A DNA stretch of 64,000 bases from Paludibacter sp963678465 (GCA_963678465.1 OY782858.1:806001-870000), one strand, 5' to 3'; shown: positions 51,709-61,181, counted from the stretch's first letter. The notes: generated from the sequence alone by a model not told the origin. Program-made: numbers and translations.

Positions 51709-52553
51709 AGCATGCTGTCCTGATTACTATATACAAAGATTTATTTTTTATCAAAAAAATTATTGAGTATTTTGATAAAGATTTTACGTTTTATATTCAT
51801 ATAGATAGAAAGAGCAAAGAAAATTATGCTTTCTTTGAGTTATATGAAAATGTAAAAATATTTAGAAAATATAGAATAGAATGGGGTGGGAGTAATCATC
51901 TAAAAGCGATAATCTATCTTTTGGATCAAGCCTCAAGCGATGATGAATTTGACTATTATCATTTAATAACAGGTAGTGATTATCCAATACAAACATTAGA
52001 TAGTTTTAAACGATTCTTCGAAAATTGCAATAATCAGAATTTTATTGAATATTTTCCATTGCCCCGAAAGACATGGGTAAATGAAGGAGGCTTAGCTCGA
52101 TTGAAATATTTTTGGATAGGTAATAATAATTTTGACATTCGAAAAAAATCAAAAATTACTTTTATGCTATTAAAAATACAAAGGAAGATTGGATTGAATA
52201 GAACTTTTAGATTTTTTGAAGGAGCTTTATACGGTGGGGGTACTTATTGGAGTTTATCAAAAGATGCAATTGATGTAATCAAACCATATATTAGAAATAG
52301 CAGATTTATTCACGCTTTCATGTTTTCTCATTGTGCTGAAGAGCTTTTTTTTCAAACAATTCTAATCAATAATCATGTAAAATGTAATAATAATAGTTTG
52401 CGTTTTATGGTTTGGGAGGGATTGGCCGAAAGCCCTAAAGTATTAGATGAAACGGATTACCAACAATTGATTTCTTCAAATTGCGTTTGGGCTAGAAAAC
52501 TTGATTCGGTTATTTCTGAAAGATTAATTGGAATGTTGAGTTCAAAAAAATAG
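51705..52553 (+). CDS. GT14-type (Branch domain) glycosyltransferase
   Basis: This 282-residue enzyme resembles the core-2/I-branching beta-1,6-N-acetylglucosaminyltransferase family: YIHIDRKS, IEWGGSNHLKAIIYLLDQA, YYHLITGSDYPIQTL and GGTYWSLSKDAIDVI. In bacteria these add branch sugars to surface glycans. Translational coupling to the upstream glycosyltransferase is likely through the ATGA overlap. Confidence 0.88.
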   Translation: MKHAVLITIYKDLFFIKKIIEYFDKDFTFYIHIDRKSKENYAFFELYENVKIFRKYRIEWGGSNHLKAIIYLLDQASSDDEFDYYHLITGSDYPIQTLDSFKRFFENCNNQNFIEYFPLPRKTWVNEGGLARLKYFWIGNNNFDIRKKSKITFMLLKIQRKIGLNRTFRFFEGALYGGGTYWSLSKDAIDVIKPYIRNSRFIHAFMFSHCAEELFFQTILINNHVKCNNNSLRFMVWEGLAESPKVLDETDYQQLISSNCVWARKLDSVISERLIGMLSSKK

Positions 52554-52566
52554 CTGATTAGTAATT

Positions 52567-53523
52567 ATGCAGTTTTCCCTCATTATCCCCGTCTATAACG
52601 TTGAGCAATACCTAAAGGCTTGTCTCGATACGGTTGTTGCGCAAAGCTACTCAGACTTTGAAGTCATTTGTATTAACGATGGCTCAACCGATGGTAGTAA
52701 ATCGATATTGGATGAATATGCAGCAAAGTATTCAAATATCAGCATAATAAATCAGGAAAACAAAGGATTGAGTGCTACACGCAATGCAGGGATACGGGCA
52801 GCTAAAGGTGATTATATTTTCTTTCTGGATAGTGATGATTGGATAGAACCGGATACTTTAAAAATACTTGCCGATAAGCAAAACGGGGAAGATTTGCTGT
52901 GTTTCAACGGTCGCAGGTATTTTGAAGATGGAAGAACCGAAACACCGGATGCCGGGATAATAGAAGACCGGTTAACCGGTTGGGAATACTATAATAAATA
53001 CGCATTAGTAAGCCGTAAGTTCCATTTTGTATGTACTGTCTTGCGATTGTACAGGAGAGAATATCTATTGAAAAACAATTTGTTTTTCGAAGAAGGTATC
53101 TATCACGAAGATAACCTGTTTACGCCCTTAGCTTGTTATTATGCAAAGAGCGTGAAAGTGATACCGGATATTTTGTATGTTTATCGAATCAGGGAGGGGA
53201 GTATAACACAAACCACTAATGTGCAACGGCTCTTTGATATGATTACTGTCGCTAATAAACTTGCTGCTTTTTTTATTCCTTTATCAGGTATCGACAAACG
53301 AACAGTTTATCGGGAAATTGCCGGGGAATACTTTAAAGGCTTTATGCCTCAGCAACAAAAGATATATGGCAAAAATGACAAAGAATTGAAACGACTCATC
53401 AATTGGGAGAGCTTTAAGGCTGTAAGTGTGTATCCGAGACATAAAAGGATTTATACTTTATTGAAACTACAACCATTGTTTTTTAGCGTGTATTATCGTA
53501 TTGAATCTTTTTTGAAAATGTAA
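52567..53523 (+). CDS. GT2 glycosyltransferase (last gene of the locus)
   Basis: This 318-residue GT-A enzyme has FSLIIPVYNVEQYLKACLDTVV, VICINDGSTDGSKSILDEY, GLSATRNAGI and the metal-binding FLDSDDW (Asp88-Asp91). Its composition returns to the GC-richer style of the housekeeping genes, unlike the inner part of the locus. It is followed by REP hairpins and a bidirectional terminator. Confidence 0.9.
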   Translation: MQFSLIIPVYNVEQYLKACLDTVVAQSYSDFEVICINDGSTDGSKSILDEYAAKYSNISIINQENKGLSATRNAGIRAAKGDYIFFLDSDDWIEPDTLKILADKQNGEDLLCFNGRRYFEDGRTETPDAGIIEDRLTGWEYYNKYALVSRKFHFVCTVLRLYRREYLLKNNLFFEEGIYHEDNLFTPLACYYAKSVKVIPDILYVYRIREGSITQTTNVQRLFDMITVANKLAAFFIPLSGIDKRTVYREIAGEYFKGFMPQQQKIYGKNDKELKRLINWESFKAVSVYPRHKRIYTLLKLQPLFFSVYYRIESFLKM

Positions 53524-53526
53524 TTT

Positions 53527-53750
53527 GGCATTGCCCCATCGGACAAATGCTTGTTTCTATTCGCTGCGTTGCAGCTCAAAGCAAGCTGCAACGCAGCGGA
53601 AAGAAATATCGCTTTGAGCGGCAGCTCAAAGATTTAGAAATATTTATTTGAGCGGCAGCTCAAAGTTTTAGAAGAAATTGTTTTGGGCACCCTCTCAAAG
53701 TTTTAAAATCATTGCTTTAAGCACCATCTCAAAGATTCATAGAATTTATA
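53527..53750. repeat. REP cluster 1 (TTTGAGC...GCTCAAA hairpins)
   Basis: It has a composite palindrome GCTGCGTTGCAGCT (53563-53576) with complement (53584-53597). REP cores CTTTGAGCGGCAGCTCAAAG are at 53612-53631 and 53647-53665, with degenerate versions near 53685-53735. It opens with gcattgccccatcggacaaa, which also introduces the clusters at 56230, 56950 and 57125. Confidence 0.88.
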
Positions 53751-53756
53751 ATATTC

Positions 53757-53795
53757 AAAAACCGCTCCTGTTGATGGCAACAGAGAGCGGTTTTT
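53757..53795. terminator. Bidirectional intrinsic terminator
   Basis: aaaaccgctcctgttg and its complement around atgg, followed by TTTTT; the other strand has a matching A/T arrangement. It separates the converging polysaccharide operon and Fn3 gene. Confidence 0.88.
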
Positions 53796-53870
53796 CCGTA
53801 TATAACATCCATGTGTTTACTTGTGTTTAATTCCGTAGCTTTACAGCCGGGAATTACTTTATCATAACGC

Positions 53871-54500
53871 TTAGGAAACAAAGCAGCTCACTACTTCTAC
53901 ACTCCATACGCGTTCGGGAGCTGCGCCTACACCGGCTACCTGAATTATGTATTTGGTTGCTTTTTCCAGATTATCAATTGTAAGTTTATGTTTCGTACCG
54001 GTTGCATACTGATACAAATTTTCTGCGCCAACGGGATATTTTGCATATCTTACGATATAACTTTTAGCATGTTCCAATACATCCCATGACAGGTCTAAAC
54101 TTCCTGAAATTTTACTCTGGTTTACTTGTACATTGACTACCTGTCCTAAAACACCTACCGGAGCAGCTTTACGATTAATATCGAAACCCGTGCTGAGAAT
54201 CTTTACTTCGTCGCCCTGACTAATGTCCTGTACATTTAGTGCTATACTTCTCAAAATCTCTTCCAGATCGACACGCACCTGATTTTTTTCGGCGGTCAAC
54301 TGTTTATTGCCATTTTCAACTTTTGCCAACAATTCTCCGAATAGTTCATTCTTGCTCTTCAGTAGTGCTACTTTATCTGCAAGGGTAGGAAAATTTGGAT
54401 TATTTGTTAAATCTTCGGTAATGGTTGTGCTTTTCACATTCAATGTCTTGTCGGGATAATTGTGCTTCGAAAAGTCAACGCATACTTTTGCTTTACTCAT
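53871..54500 (-). CDS. Fibronectin type III domain protein, non-secreted
   Basis: This 209-residue protein lacks a signal peptide. Residues 1-110 are mixed and helical (FPTLADKVALLKSKNELFGELLAKVENGNKQLTAEK). Residues ~120-209 form a Fn3 sandwich (GSLDLSWDVLEHAKSYIVRYAK ... HKLTIDNLEKATKYIIQVAGVG). Similar proteins occur in Bacteroidota as possible structural or phage-tail-like components, but no such genes are nearby. Its upstream region holds the AATATTGAACTG repeat array. Confidence 0.75.
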   Translation of the reverse strand: MSKAKVCVDFSKHNYPDKTLNVKSTTITEDLTNNPNFPTLADKVALLKSKNELFGELLAKVENGNKQLTAEKNQVRVDLEEILRSIALNVQDISQGDEVKILSTGFDINRKAAPVGVLGQVVNVQVNQSKISGSLDLSWDVLEHAKSYIVRYAKYPVGAENLYQYATGTKHKLTIDNLEKATKYIIQVAGVGAAPERVWSVEVVSCFVS

Positions 54501-54728
54501 TTTTGTGTATTCATTTGATTTAATTTTAATTGGATGTTATAACGGGTTAATTATTTGTATGCCTTGTTGTTCTGTATGTTTTGCTGTTCACTCCTCCAAT
54601 AGGAGCTTTGTTGCTGATTATGTGATGTATGTTGTTGATTATTAGTTATTTAATTTGTTTGAATAGCCTGTTTCCAACTGCTTTTTGTTTGTCAATTCCT
54701 TCGTTTTTTGTGTTTGTACTGTCAAAAA

Positions 54729-55040
54729 TCAATATTGAACTGCTACAGTATTGATTCGTTTCTCAGGAAAACAATATTGAACTGCTTATAAAACGGACAC
54801 GTTCTGTGGCAAAATAATATTGAACTACCTCAAAATAATATTGAACTGCCCGAAATTAATATTGAACTGTGTATAGAACGGACACGTTCTGTAGCAAAAT
54901 AATATTGAACTATACGAGAACGATATTAAACTGCGCAGGTACGATATTGAAAAATTGCGGAATTGACCTGTTTTTTAACGGTTCTTGCTCGTTTTTGTAG
55001 CAATACAATATTGTTTTTTGAGAGTGTTGAACTGTACAAC
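54729..55040. repeat. AATATTGAACTG direct-repeat array between divergent genes
   Basis: Copies of aatattgaact (allowing gatattaaac) occur at about 54731, 54773, 54816, 54837, 54859, 54901, 54921 and 54943, spaced irregularly 15-45 bases apart. A longer unit acggacacgttctgtggcaa ... aatattgaact is duplicated (54792 and 54869). The array lies between the minus-strand Fn3 gene and the plus-strand LuxR-type regulator. The rest of 54501-54728 and 55041-55240 shows nothing definite. Confidence 0.75.
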
Positions 55041-55240
55041 AGCATTCCGGGCAGGTATTGAAGCTTTCCGGAGGTGTTTTTCAGTGGAACGCAAGCGATT
55101 TATTGTAAAACTGTACCTTAGGCCGCTGCTTAAAGAAGTTCTCCTTACAACGCGCCAAATTTATGCGATTTATACGGTATGTAAAATAGTCTTTATGTAC
55201 TAGTACATAAACGATTGGATAAAATAAATTGATTTCTGAA

Positions 55241-55270
55241 TTGTTTTTTTCGAAACTCTTTGTAGTTTTG
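55241..55270 (+). promoter_or_regulatory. Bacteroidota promoter of the LuxR-type regulator
   Basis: TTG (55241-55243), a 19-base spacer and TAGTTTTG (55263-55270) fit the -33/-7 consensus. The predicted leader is about 65 bases. Confidence 0.65.
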
Positions 55271-55342
55271 CAAATCAGAAGATCTTTGGGGTTGAGTTTT
55301 ATGTAAATAATCTTATTTGTTTCACACTAAAATCGTAGTGCT

Positions 55343-56086
55343 ATGTATCCATTGATTGAATTTAACTGTCATTCGGAGGAATTTTTTAGTGCCAATGGCT
55401 ATAATATGACTCCCGAACTGCTTGAGAGACTGACTATCATCAAAGATGAGCTTTTAAAAACACAAACGAGACTCAACGAAAGTAATTTATTGCTTGAGAT
55501 AAAGGAATTAAATTGCTTTTATTGTACTTCGTACCTGGCTGCCAGGCTGGGGCATACTGTAGATAAGGGCATCACTCAAATTAACCGGAATAACTTACTT
55601 GAGCTGATGCATCCTGATTACAGGGCCCATTTTATACACAAAGAAAAAGAATTCTACGAAATATTAAGAAATTGCACTTTAGAGGAAAGGGAGAAGATAA
55701 GGGCTTTTTTTTTGCTGAAGCTGAAAGAAACAGACGGTCATTATTACTATTATTTGATGAATGAAAGGTTGTTTTTCTGTTGTGCAGAGCATACGCCTTG
55801 TTTGATGCTTGTAAATGTAAAACGCCTAATGCCTGACTATAAGCCCAATGACGAGTTCTTTTTCCTGTGTTTGTGCAAGAGCCTAAATTCGATTGAAATG
55901 CTGAAAAGCAAATACAAACTTACCGACAGGGAACAGGATGTTATCTTGTATGCATTGATAGGATATACCCTGAAGCAAACTGCCGACGAAATGAAAATTG
56001 CTATCAATACGGTGAGAAACGAACGACACAATGCTTATACCAAAATGAGCATACATGATGTTGCTTCCATAGAGACTTTAATATAA
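55343..56086 (+). CDS. LuxR-type HTH transcriptional regulator
   Basis: This 247-residue protein has a C-terminal LuxR/GerE helix-turn-helix (~190-247): KLTDREQDVILYALIGYTLKQTADEMKIAINTVRNERHNAYTKM. The N-terminal part has a PAS-like feel (ELNCFYCTSYLAARLGHTVDKGITQINRNNLLELMHPDY), with a conserved-looking HPDYRAHF. It has no receiver Asp and no membrane segments. It lies divergently from the Fn3 gene across a repeat array that could be its own binding region. Confidence 0.85.
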   Translation: MYPLIEFNCHSEEFFSANGYNMTPELLERLTIIKDELLKTQTRLNESNLLLEIKELNCFYCTSYLAARLGHTVDKGITQINRNNLLELMHPDYRAHFIHKEKEFYEILRNCTLEEREKIRAFFLLKLKETDGHYYYYLMNERLFFCCAEHTPCLMLVNVKRLMPDYKPNDEFFFLCLCKSLNSIEMLKSKYKLTDREQDVILYALIGYTLKQTADEMKIAINTVRNERHNAYTKMSIHDVASIETLI

Positions 56087-56104
56087 TGAATAGTTGAGAG
56101 TTGA

Positions 56105-56470
56105 GAATTCATAATTTGAAGATTTGAAGATTTGAAGATTTGAGTTCTGAGTATTGAGTTCTGAGTGCTTGACAAACTAACGCTTCATCAGTTACACAGT
56201 TCAACAATTCAACGCTTCAACAAAATACATGCATTGCCCTATATGCATTGCCCTATCGGACAAATGCTTGTTTCTTTCCGCTGCGTTGCAGCTTTAAGCG
56301 AGCTGCAACGCAGCGAATAGAAATATCGCTTTGAGCGGCAGCTCAAAGATTTAGAAATATTAATTTGAGCGGCAGCTCAAAGTTTTAGAAGAAATTGTTT
56401 TTTGAGCATCAACTCAAAGTTTTAAAAAGAATTGGATAATTAGAGAAGTCTTAGAATTAACCAGGTGCAA
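56105..56470. repeat. Phrase-like repeats and REP cluster 2
   Basis: It has gaagatttgaagatttgag (56115-56145) and cagttcaacaattcaacgc (56198-56222). The gcattgccctat leader follows, then the composite palindrome GCTGCGTTGCAGCT with complement (56280-56314). REP cores lie at 56329-56348, 56364-56382 and 56401-56419. It directly precedes the Y1 transposase gene. Confidence 0.85.
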
Positions 56471-56492
56471 CGCACCGCAAAGATTTATAGCC

Positions 56493-56945
56493 ATGCCACA
56501 ATCATTTGCCAACGATTATGTTCATATCGTGTTCAGTACCAAGTACCGTCAACCATTTTTGCATGATGGTATACGTGATCGTATGTTTGCCTATATGGGC
56601 GGGATTTGTAATCAATTTGAATCTACACCAATCATTATTGGAGGTTATTACGACCATGTACATATTTTATGCGATTTGTCGCGCAAAATAGCCATGATGA
56701 AATTGGTGGAGGAAGTAAAAGCACGTTCGTCACGTTGGATTAAACACGAAGATGAGCAATGTATGAACTTCTTTTGGCAACATGGTTATGCCGGTTTTTC
56801 GGTGGATAAACAAACATTAGCCTCCAAAATAGATTATATCTCCCAACAAATGCAGCATCATCAAAGTGTTGAATTTCAACCGGAATACCGTCTGTTCCTC
56901 GAAGAGCACGACCAACAATATGATGAACGCTATGTTTGGGATTGA
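56493..56945 (+). CDS. IS200/IS605-type Y1 transposase (RAYT-like)
   Basis: This 150-residue single-strand transposase has the HUH motif in YYDHVHILCDL (His55, His57) and catalytic Tyr115 with Gln119 in DYISQQM. There is no accessory tnpB. REP hairpins TTTGAGCGGCAGCTCAAA flank it on both sides and recur 3 kb away near 53.6 kb. This is the arrangement of REP-associated tyrosine transposases, which are thought to recognise and spread REP sequences. It is a full-length, probably functional gene. Confidence 0.9.
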   Translation: MPQSFANDYVHIVFSTKYRQPFLHDGIRDRMFAYMGGICNQFESTPIIIGGYYDHVHILCDLSRKIAMMKLVEEVKARSSRWIKHEDEQCMNFFWQHGYAGFSVDKQTLASKIDYISQQMQHHQSVEFQPEYRLFLEEHDQQYDERYVWD

Positions 56946-56948
56946 TCT

Positions 56949-57290
56949 ATATGCATTGCCCTATATGCATTGCCCTATCGGACAAATGCTTGTTTCTTTC
57001 CGCTCCTTCGGAGCTCAAAGCGAGCTGCAAGGGAGATAATTAATAATGCATAATTCATAATTAGTAGTTGCCAGTCGTCAATTCAACAGTTCAACGATTC
57101 AATGATTCAACGATTCAACAAAATATATGCATTGCCCTACCGGACAAATTTCTTTTCACTCCTCCAAAGCTTTAAGCGAGCTGCAACGCAGCGAATAGAA
57201 ATATCGCTTTGAGCGGCAGCTCAAAGATTTAGAAGAAATTGTTTTTAGAGCATCATCTCAAAGTTTTAGAAATATCGCTTTGAAGATATT
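56949..57290. repeat. REP cluster 3 downstream of the Y1 transposase
   Basis: It has gcattgccctat twice (56951, 56966), a REP core at 57207-57226, an incomplete composite palindrome (57175-57190) and ttcaacgattcaatgattc iterations (57080-57118). It ends in a degenerate hairpin near 57245-57262. Confidence 0.85.
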
Positions 57291-57480
57291 ATCACATTGG
57301 CACATTGACTACGCTTCCAATATTGGCATATTATCAAATTGGCACATTGGCATATTATCAAATCCTCAAATTATCAAATTGGCATATTCTCAAATCCTCA
57401 AATCTTCCAATCCTCACATTGGCACATTGGCACATTATCACTTTGGCACATTGGCATATTGTCTTTTGTCTTTGTTCTTT
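57288..57480. repeat. cacattggcacattgg phrase-like repeat upstream of ligA
   Basis: Tandem variants of ttggcacattggcatattat and caaatcctcaaatc. They create an open frame fused to ligA in the same frame, which would extend it by 96 spurious residues. Confidence 0.75.
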
Positions 57481-57539
57481 TGTCTAATATCTAGTTGCAT
57501 TCAGATTTGTTTTCTCAACTACATTTTCTTACTTTTGCA

Positions 57540-57547
57540 TCTCACCA
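57540..57547 (+). promoter_or_regulatory. Candidate ligA -7 box
   Basis: TACTTTTG lies 20 bases before ATG 57568; it supports that start and rules against the longer frame. A TTTG 30 bases upstream is more distant than usual. Confidence 0.5.
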
Positions 57548-57567
57548 TTTTATGTCAGCAACCCAAT

Positions 57568-59601
57568 ATGATCAAAGATCAGATAGAATCTCTGCGCCGC
57601 GAACTCGAACAGCATAATTATAACTATTATGTGCTTTCGATGCCCACCATTTCCGATTTCGATTTCGATGGAAAGTTGAAACAACTCCATGAACTTGAAA
57701 TGGCTCACCCTGAGTTTTTCGATCCGAATTCTCCAACGCAACGCGTGGGAAGCGATATTGCAAGTGGTTTCGATCAGGTGGCACATGTTTATCCAATGCT
57801 TTCGTTAGGGAATACTTATTCCATTGGCGAAGTGCAGGATTTTTATGAACGGGTGCGTAAAAGTCTGAACGAAGCATTCGAACTGGTATGCGAACTTAAA
57901 TATGATGGCACTTCTATTTCGTTGACCTACAAAGATGGCTTGTTGCAACGTGCTGTTACCCGTGGCGATGGCGAAAAAGGAGATGATGTGACTGCCAATG
58001 TAAAAACAATACGCAGCATTCCCCTGCGTTTACACGGAAATTATCCCGAAAATTTTGAAATAAGAGGCGAGATATTAATGCCCTGGTCGGTGTTTGATGA
58101 ATTGAACAAAGAACGTGAAGCACAGGAGGAACAACTTTTTGCCAATCCACGTAACGCAGCCTCGGGGACATTAAAACTACAGAATTCGGCAGTGGTGGCC
58201 TCGCGAAAACTGGACGCTTATTTTTATTATTTGTTGGGCGAAAATCTACCGTCCGAAAGTCATTACGATAATTTACAGGCGGCTCACGCCTGGGGTTTTA
58301 AAATATCAACGGCCACCCGCGTTTGCCAAAACTTACAGGAAGTTGCCGACTTTATCAATTACTGGGATAGCGAAAGAAAGAATCTACCTGTGGCTACCGA
58401 TGGCATTGTTATCAAGGTAAATGCGCTGAATCAACAGAAAAACCTGGGATTTACGGCTAAATCGCCACGTTGGGCCATTGCTTATAAGTTTCAGGCCGAA
58501 AAAGCGGTGACGCGTCTCAATTCAGTATCCTATCAGGTGGGTAGGACTGGAGCAGTAACTCCTGTTGCCAACCTGGATCCCGTGCAACTTTCGGGTACTA
58601 CCGTAAAAAGAGCTTCGCTGCACAATGCCGATATCATCGAAGCGCTCGATTTGCATATCGGCGATATGGTATTTGTAGAAAAAGGGGGAGAAATTATTCC
58701 AAAAATCACGGCTGTGGATGTTGATGCGCGTTTGCTTATAGGCGACAAGGTGAAGTTTATCAAAAAATGTCCCGAATGTGGCGCAGACCTGATTCGTTTC
58801 GAAGGCGAAGCTGCTCATTATTGTCCGAACGATAATGCTTGTCCGCCCCAGATAAAAGGTAAAATGGAGCATTTTGTAAGCCGCAAAGCCATGAACATTG
58901 ATGGATTGGGAAGTGAAACCATTCATTTACTGTTCGAAAACGGATTGCTTAAAGATATTGCGGATATTTACGAACTGAAAGTGGCCGACCTGGCTCGTCT
59001 GGAACGACTGGGCAATAAATCGGCTCAGAATATTAAAACTTCCTGCGAAAAATCGAAAGAAGTTCCTTTCGAAAGGGTTGTTTTTGCGCTCGGCATTCGC
59101 TTTGTGGGCGAAACGGTGGCCAAGAAACTGGCAATGGCATTTAAGAATATCGAAACACTCGAAAATGCAACTTATGATGAGTTGATAGCCGTTGACGAAA
59201 TTGGTGACCGTATTGCTCAGAGTGTTTTGAAATACTTTGCCGATGAGCGCAATGTGATGATGTTGAGTAGATTGAAATCGTATGGATTGACGATGAGTGT
59301 TTCGGAAGATAAATTTCAGAAAGCCGGAGATGCCTTACAAGGCCTGACTTTTGTGATTAGCGGTACATTTGCTTTTCATTCACGGGATGAATACAAAAAC
59401 CTGATAGAACAAAATGGGGGAAAAAACGTGGGTAGTGTTTCGTCGAAGACATCGTACATCCTTGCCGGCGAAAACATGGGACCTGAAAAGCTGAAAAAAG
59501 CTGAAAGTCTGGGTGTTCAGCTTATCAACGAAACAGATTTTCTTAAAATGATCGGAGCGGAAAATCCATCGAAGCAGGAATTTACAGGAACATTGTTTTA
59601 A
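57568..59601 (+). CDS. ligA: NAD-dependent DNA ligase
   Basis: This 677-residue enzyme seals nicks in DNA using NAD. In order, it has a Ia domain (IESLRRELEQHNYNYYVL), adenylation domain with active-site Lys111 in ELKYDGTSIS, and OB fold. A Cys4 zinc finger (CPECG ... YCPNDNAC), helix-hairpin-helix repeats (LGNKSAQNIKTS, ALGIRFVGETVAKKLA) and a C-terminal BRCT domain (LQGLTFVISGTF ... KTSYILAGENMGPEK) follow. The length and order match typical LigA. Start chosen at MIKDQIESLRREL; the longer frame runs through a repeat. Confidence 0.97.
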   Translation: MIKDQIESLRRELEQHNYNYYVLSMPTISDFDFDGKLKQLHELEMAHPEFFDPNSPTQRVGSDIASGFDQVAHVYPMLSLGNTYSIGEVQDFYERVRKSLNEAFELVCELKYDGTSISLTYKDGLLQRAVTRGDGEKGDDVTANVKTIRSIPLRLHGNYPENFEIRGEILMPWSVFDELNKEREAQEEQLFANPRNAASGTLKLQNSAVVASRKLDAYFYYLLGENLPSESHYDNLQAAHAWGFKISTATRVCQNLQEVADFINYWDSERKNLPVATDGIVIKVNALNQQKNLGFTAKSPRWAIAYKFQAEKAVTRLNSVSYQVGRTGAVTPVANLDPVQLSGTTVKRASLHNADIIEALDLHIGDMVFVEKGGEIIPKITAVDVDARLLIGDKVKFIKKCPECGADLIRFEGEAAHYCPNDNACPPQIKGKMEHFVSRKAMNIDGLGSETIHLLFENGLLKDIADIYELKVADLARLERLGNKSAQNIKTSCEKSKEVPFERVVFALGIRFVGETVAKKLAMAFKNIETLENATYDELIAVDEIGDRIAQSVLKYFADERNVMMLSRLKSYGLTMSVSEDKFQKAGDALQGLTFVISGTFAFHSRDEYKNLIEQNGGKNVGSVSSKTSYILAGENMGPEKLKKAESLGVQLINETDFLKMIGAENPSKQEFTGTLF

Positions 59602-59689
59602 TAATGCTTATCTTTTCAGTACGGATAAAAAGCTGTAATTTTACCACTTAATTCAACAGTAACTGGAAACAGTCAATAATAATGAAAGT

Positions 59690-60256
59690 ATGTTCGAAAA
59701 AATAATAGGATTTATATTTAAGGATCGACTTAAAAATCACCTGAAGAAACTACAACGTCAACGACGTTTTGTAAATTATAACAACGCGCAATCCATCTTT
59801 CTCTTGTTCGAAAGTGATTTTGCTGAGAAAAACGTTGAAGTACGCAGAATAATTCAGAAACTGACTGCCGATGGTAAAAAAGTAATATCGTGGGGATACA
59901 TAGATAAAAAACAGATAACGACTCCGATATTGCCCGATTTCAGAATATTAAATAAAAAAGATATTGATTTTTCGCAAAAACCAAATGAATCGGTTTTGAG
60001 TGAACTTGCTGAAAATAAATTCGATTTATTGATTGATCTGACCGAAAAAGAAATTATTCCGCTTCAATACATTGCGCTTTATGCTATTGCTGATTTCAAA
60101 ACCGGCATCAAAAGGAATAATTCGAAAATATATGATTTTATGATGGATATGGATGGTATTTCTAATCAGTCAGAAGAAAACCTTGTTGAGATAAATGCCA
60201 CTTTTATTTATAATCAGATAATTTTCTACCTGAAAAGTATACAAACAAGCGATTAA
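59690..60256 (+). CDS. DUF6913-like conserved protein
   Basis: This 188-residue cytosolic protein is positively charged at its N-terminus (LKNHLKKLQRQRRFVNYNNAQSIFLLFESD). It has an alpha/beta core (LTADGKKVISWGYIDK, FDLLIDLTEKEIIPLQYIALYAIADFKTGIKRN), suggestive of a nucleotide-like or Rossmann fold. It matches a Bacteroidota-wide conserved family, often encoded near dapA, of unknown function. It is followed by dapA after 40 bases. Confidence 0.72.
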   Translation: MFEKIIGFIFKDRLKNHLKKLQRQRRFVNYNNAQSIFLLFESDFAEKNVEVRRIIQKLTADGKKVISWGYIDKKQITTPILPDFRILNKKDIDFSQKPNESVLSELAENKFDLLIDLTEKEIIPLQYIALYAIADFKTGIKRNNSKIYDFMMDMDGISNQSEENLVEINATFIYNQIIFYLKSIQTSD

Positions 60257-60261
60257 AAACG

Positions 60262-60269
60262 TATTTTTG
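60262..60269 (+). promoter_or_regulatory. Candidate dapA -7 box
   Basis: TATTTTTG is 28 bases before ATG 60297 and overlaps the alternative TTG at 60267, which favours the ATG start. Confidence 0.5.
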
Positions 60270-60296
60270 CAACAAATTAGTGATTTTTGTAACCGA

Positions 60297-61181
60297 ATGA
60301 TTAATAATAAACTGACAGGTATGGGTGTGGCGCTGATCACACCCTTTAAAACAGACGAATCGATAGATTTTGATGCCTTGGCGCGTATCGTTGAGCATCA
60401 GATTAAGAATGGAACCGATTATCTTGTTGTGTGCGGTACAACAGCCGAAACACCTACGCTTACCGAAAAAGAAAAAGACGAAGTGACGCGTTTTGTTATC
60501 AATTGTGTAGCAGGACGTTTACCTATTGTGTTGGGAGTAGGTGGTAACAATACGAAAGCCGTCGTAGAAAAGCTTAAAAATTTTGAATACAACGGCGTTG
60601 ATGCCATTCTGTCGGTAACTCCTTATTACAATAAACCTTCGCAGGAAGGGCTTTATCAGCACTATTCGGCCATTGCTAAAGCTTCGCCGCTTCCGGTCAT
60701 CCTTTACAATGTTCCGGGTCGGACGGGAGTAAATATGCTGGCCTCAACAACATTAAGGCTTGCAAATGAATTTAAAAATATTTGTGCTATAAAGGAAGCT
60801 TCGGGTAATTTTTCGCAGATCGATGAGATTATCAAGAATAAACCTGCCGATTTTATGGTTATTTCGGGCGACGATGGCATTACTTTCCCTTTGATCACGC
60901 TGGGCGCCGTAGGTGTAATTTCAGTTATTGGCAATGCATTTCCGCGCGAATTTAGTCGCATGGTGCGCCTGGCACTCGATGGCGATTACAACAGTGCCCG
61001 TACAATACATTATCGTTTTACTGAGCTTATCGAATTGCTTTTTGTGGAGGGAAACCCTGCAGGCGTGAAAAGTATGCTTGCCGTGATGGGCTTTATCGAA
61101 AATAAACTTCGGTTGCCTTTGGTGCCCAATACAATTATGACTTACGAAAAAATAAGACACGTGCTTAACCAACTGATTTAA
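60297..61181 (+). CDS. dapA: 4-hydroxy-tetrahydrodipicolinate synthase
   Basis: This 294-residue TIM-barrel enzyme condenses pyruvate with aspartate semialdehyde in lysine and diaminopimelate synthesis. The Schiff-base Lys166 in ICAIKEASGN is present, Tyr137 in ILYNVPGRTG, and GTTAETPTL replaces the usual GTTGE start of the substrate loop. I use ATG 60297 (MINNKLTGMGVALITPF) rather than a TTG ten codons upstream. It ends at a strong intrinsic terminator. Confidence 0.96.
   Translation: MINNKLTGMGVALITPFKTDESIDFDALARIVEHQIKNGTDYLVVCGTTAETPTLTEKEKDEVTRFVINCVAGRLPIVLGVGGNNTKAVVEKLKNFEYNGVDAILSVTPYYNKPSQEGLYQHYSAIAKASPLPVILYNVPGRTGVNMLASTTLRLANEFKNICAIKEASGNFSQIDEIIKNKPADFMVISGDDGITFPLITLGAVGVISVIGNAFPREFSRMVRLALDGDYNSARTIHYRFTELIELLFVEGNPAGVKSMLAVMGFIENKLRLPLVPNTIMTYEKIRHVLNQLI

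Noticed and set aside
54985..55203. Small plus-strand ORF in the spacer before the LuxR-type gene
   Set aside because: It overlaps the repeat array, has no ribosome binding site and shows no recognisable protein pattern.
57280..57567. N-terminal extension of LigA by 96 residues
   Set aside because: The added residues translate a cacattggcacattgg repeat and precede the -7 box at 57540. LigA proteins normally start near MIKDQIESLRREL.
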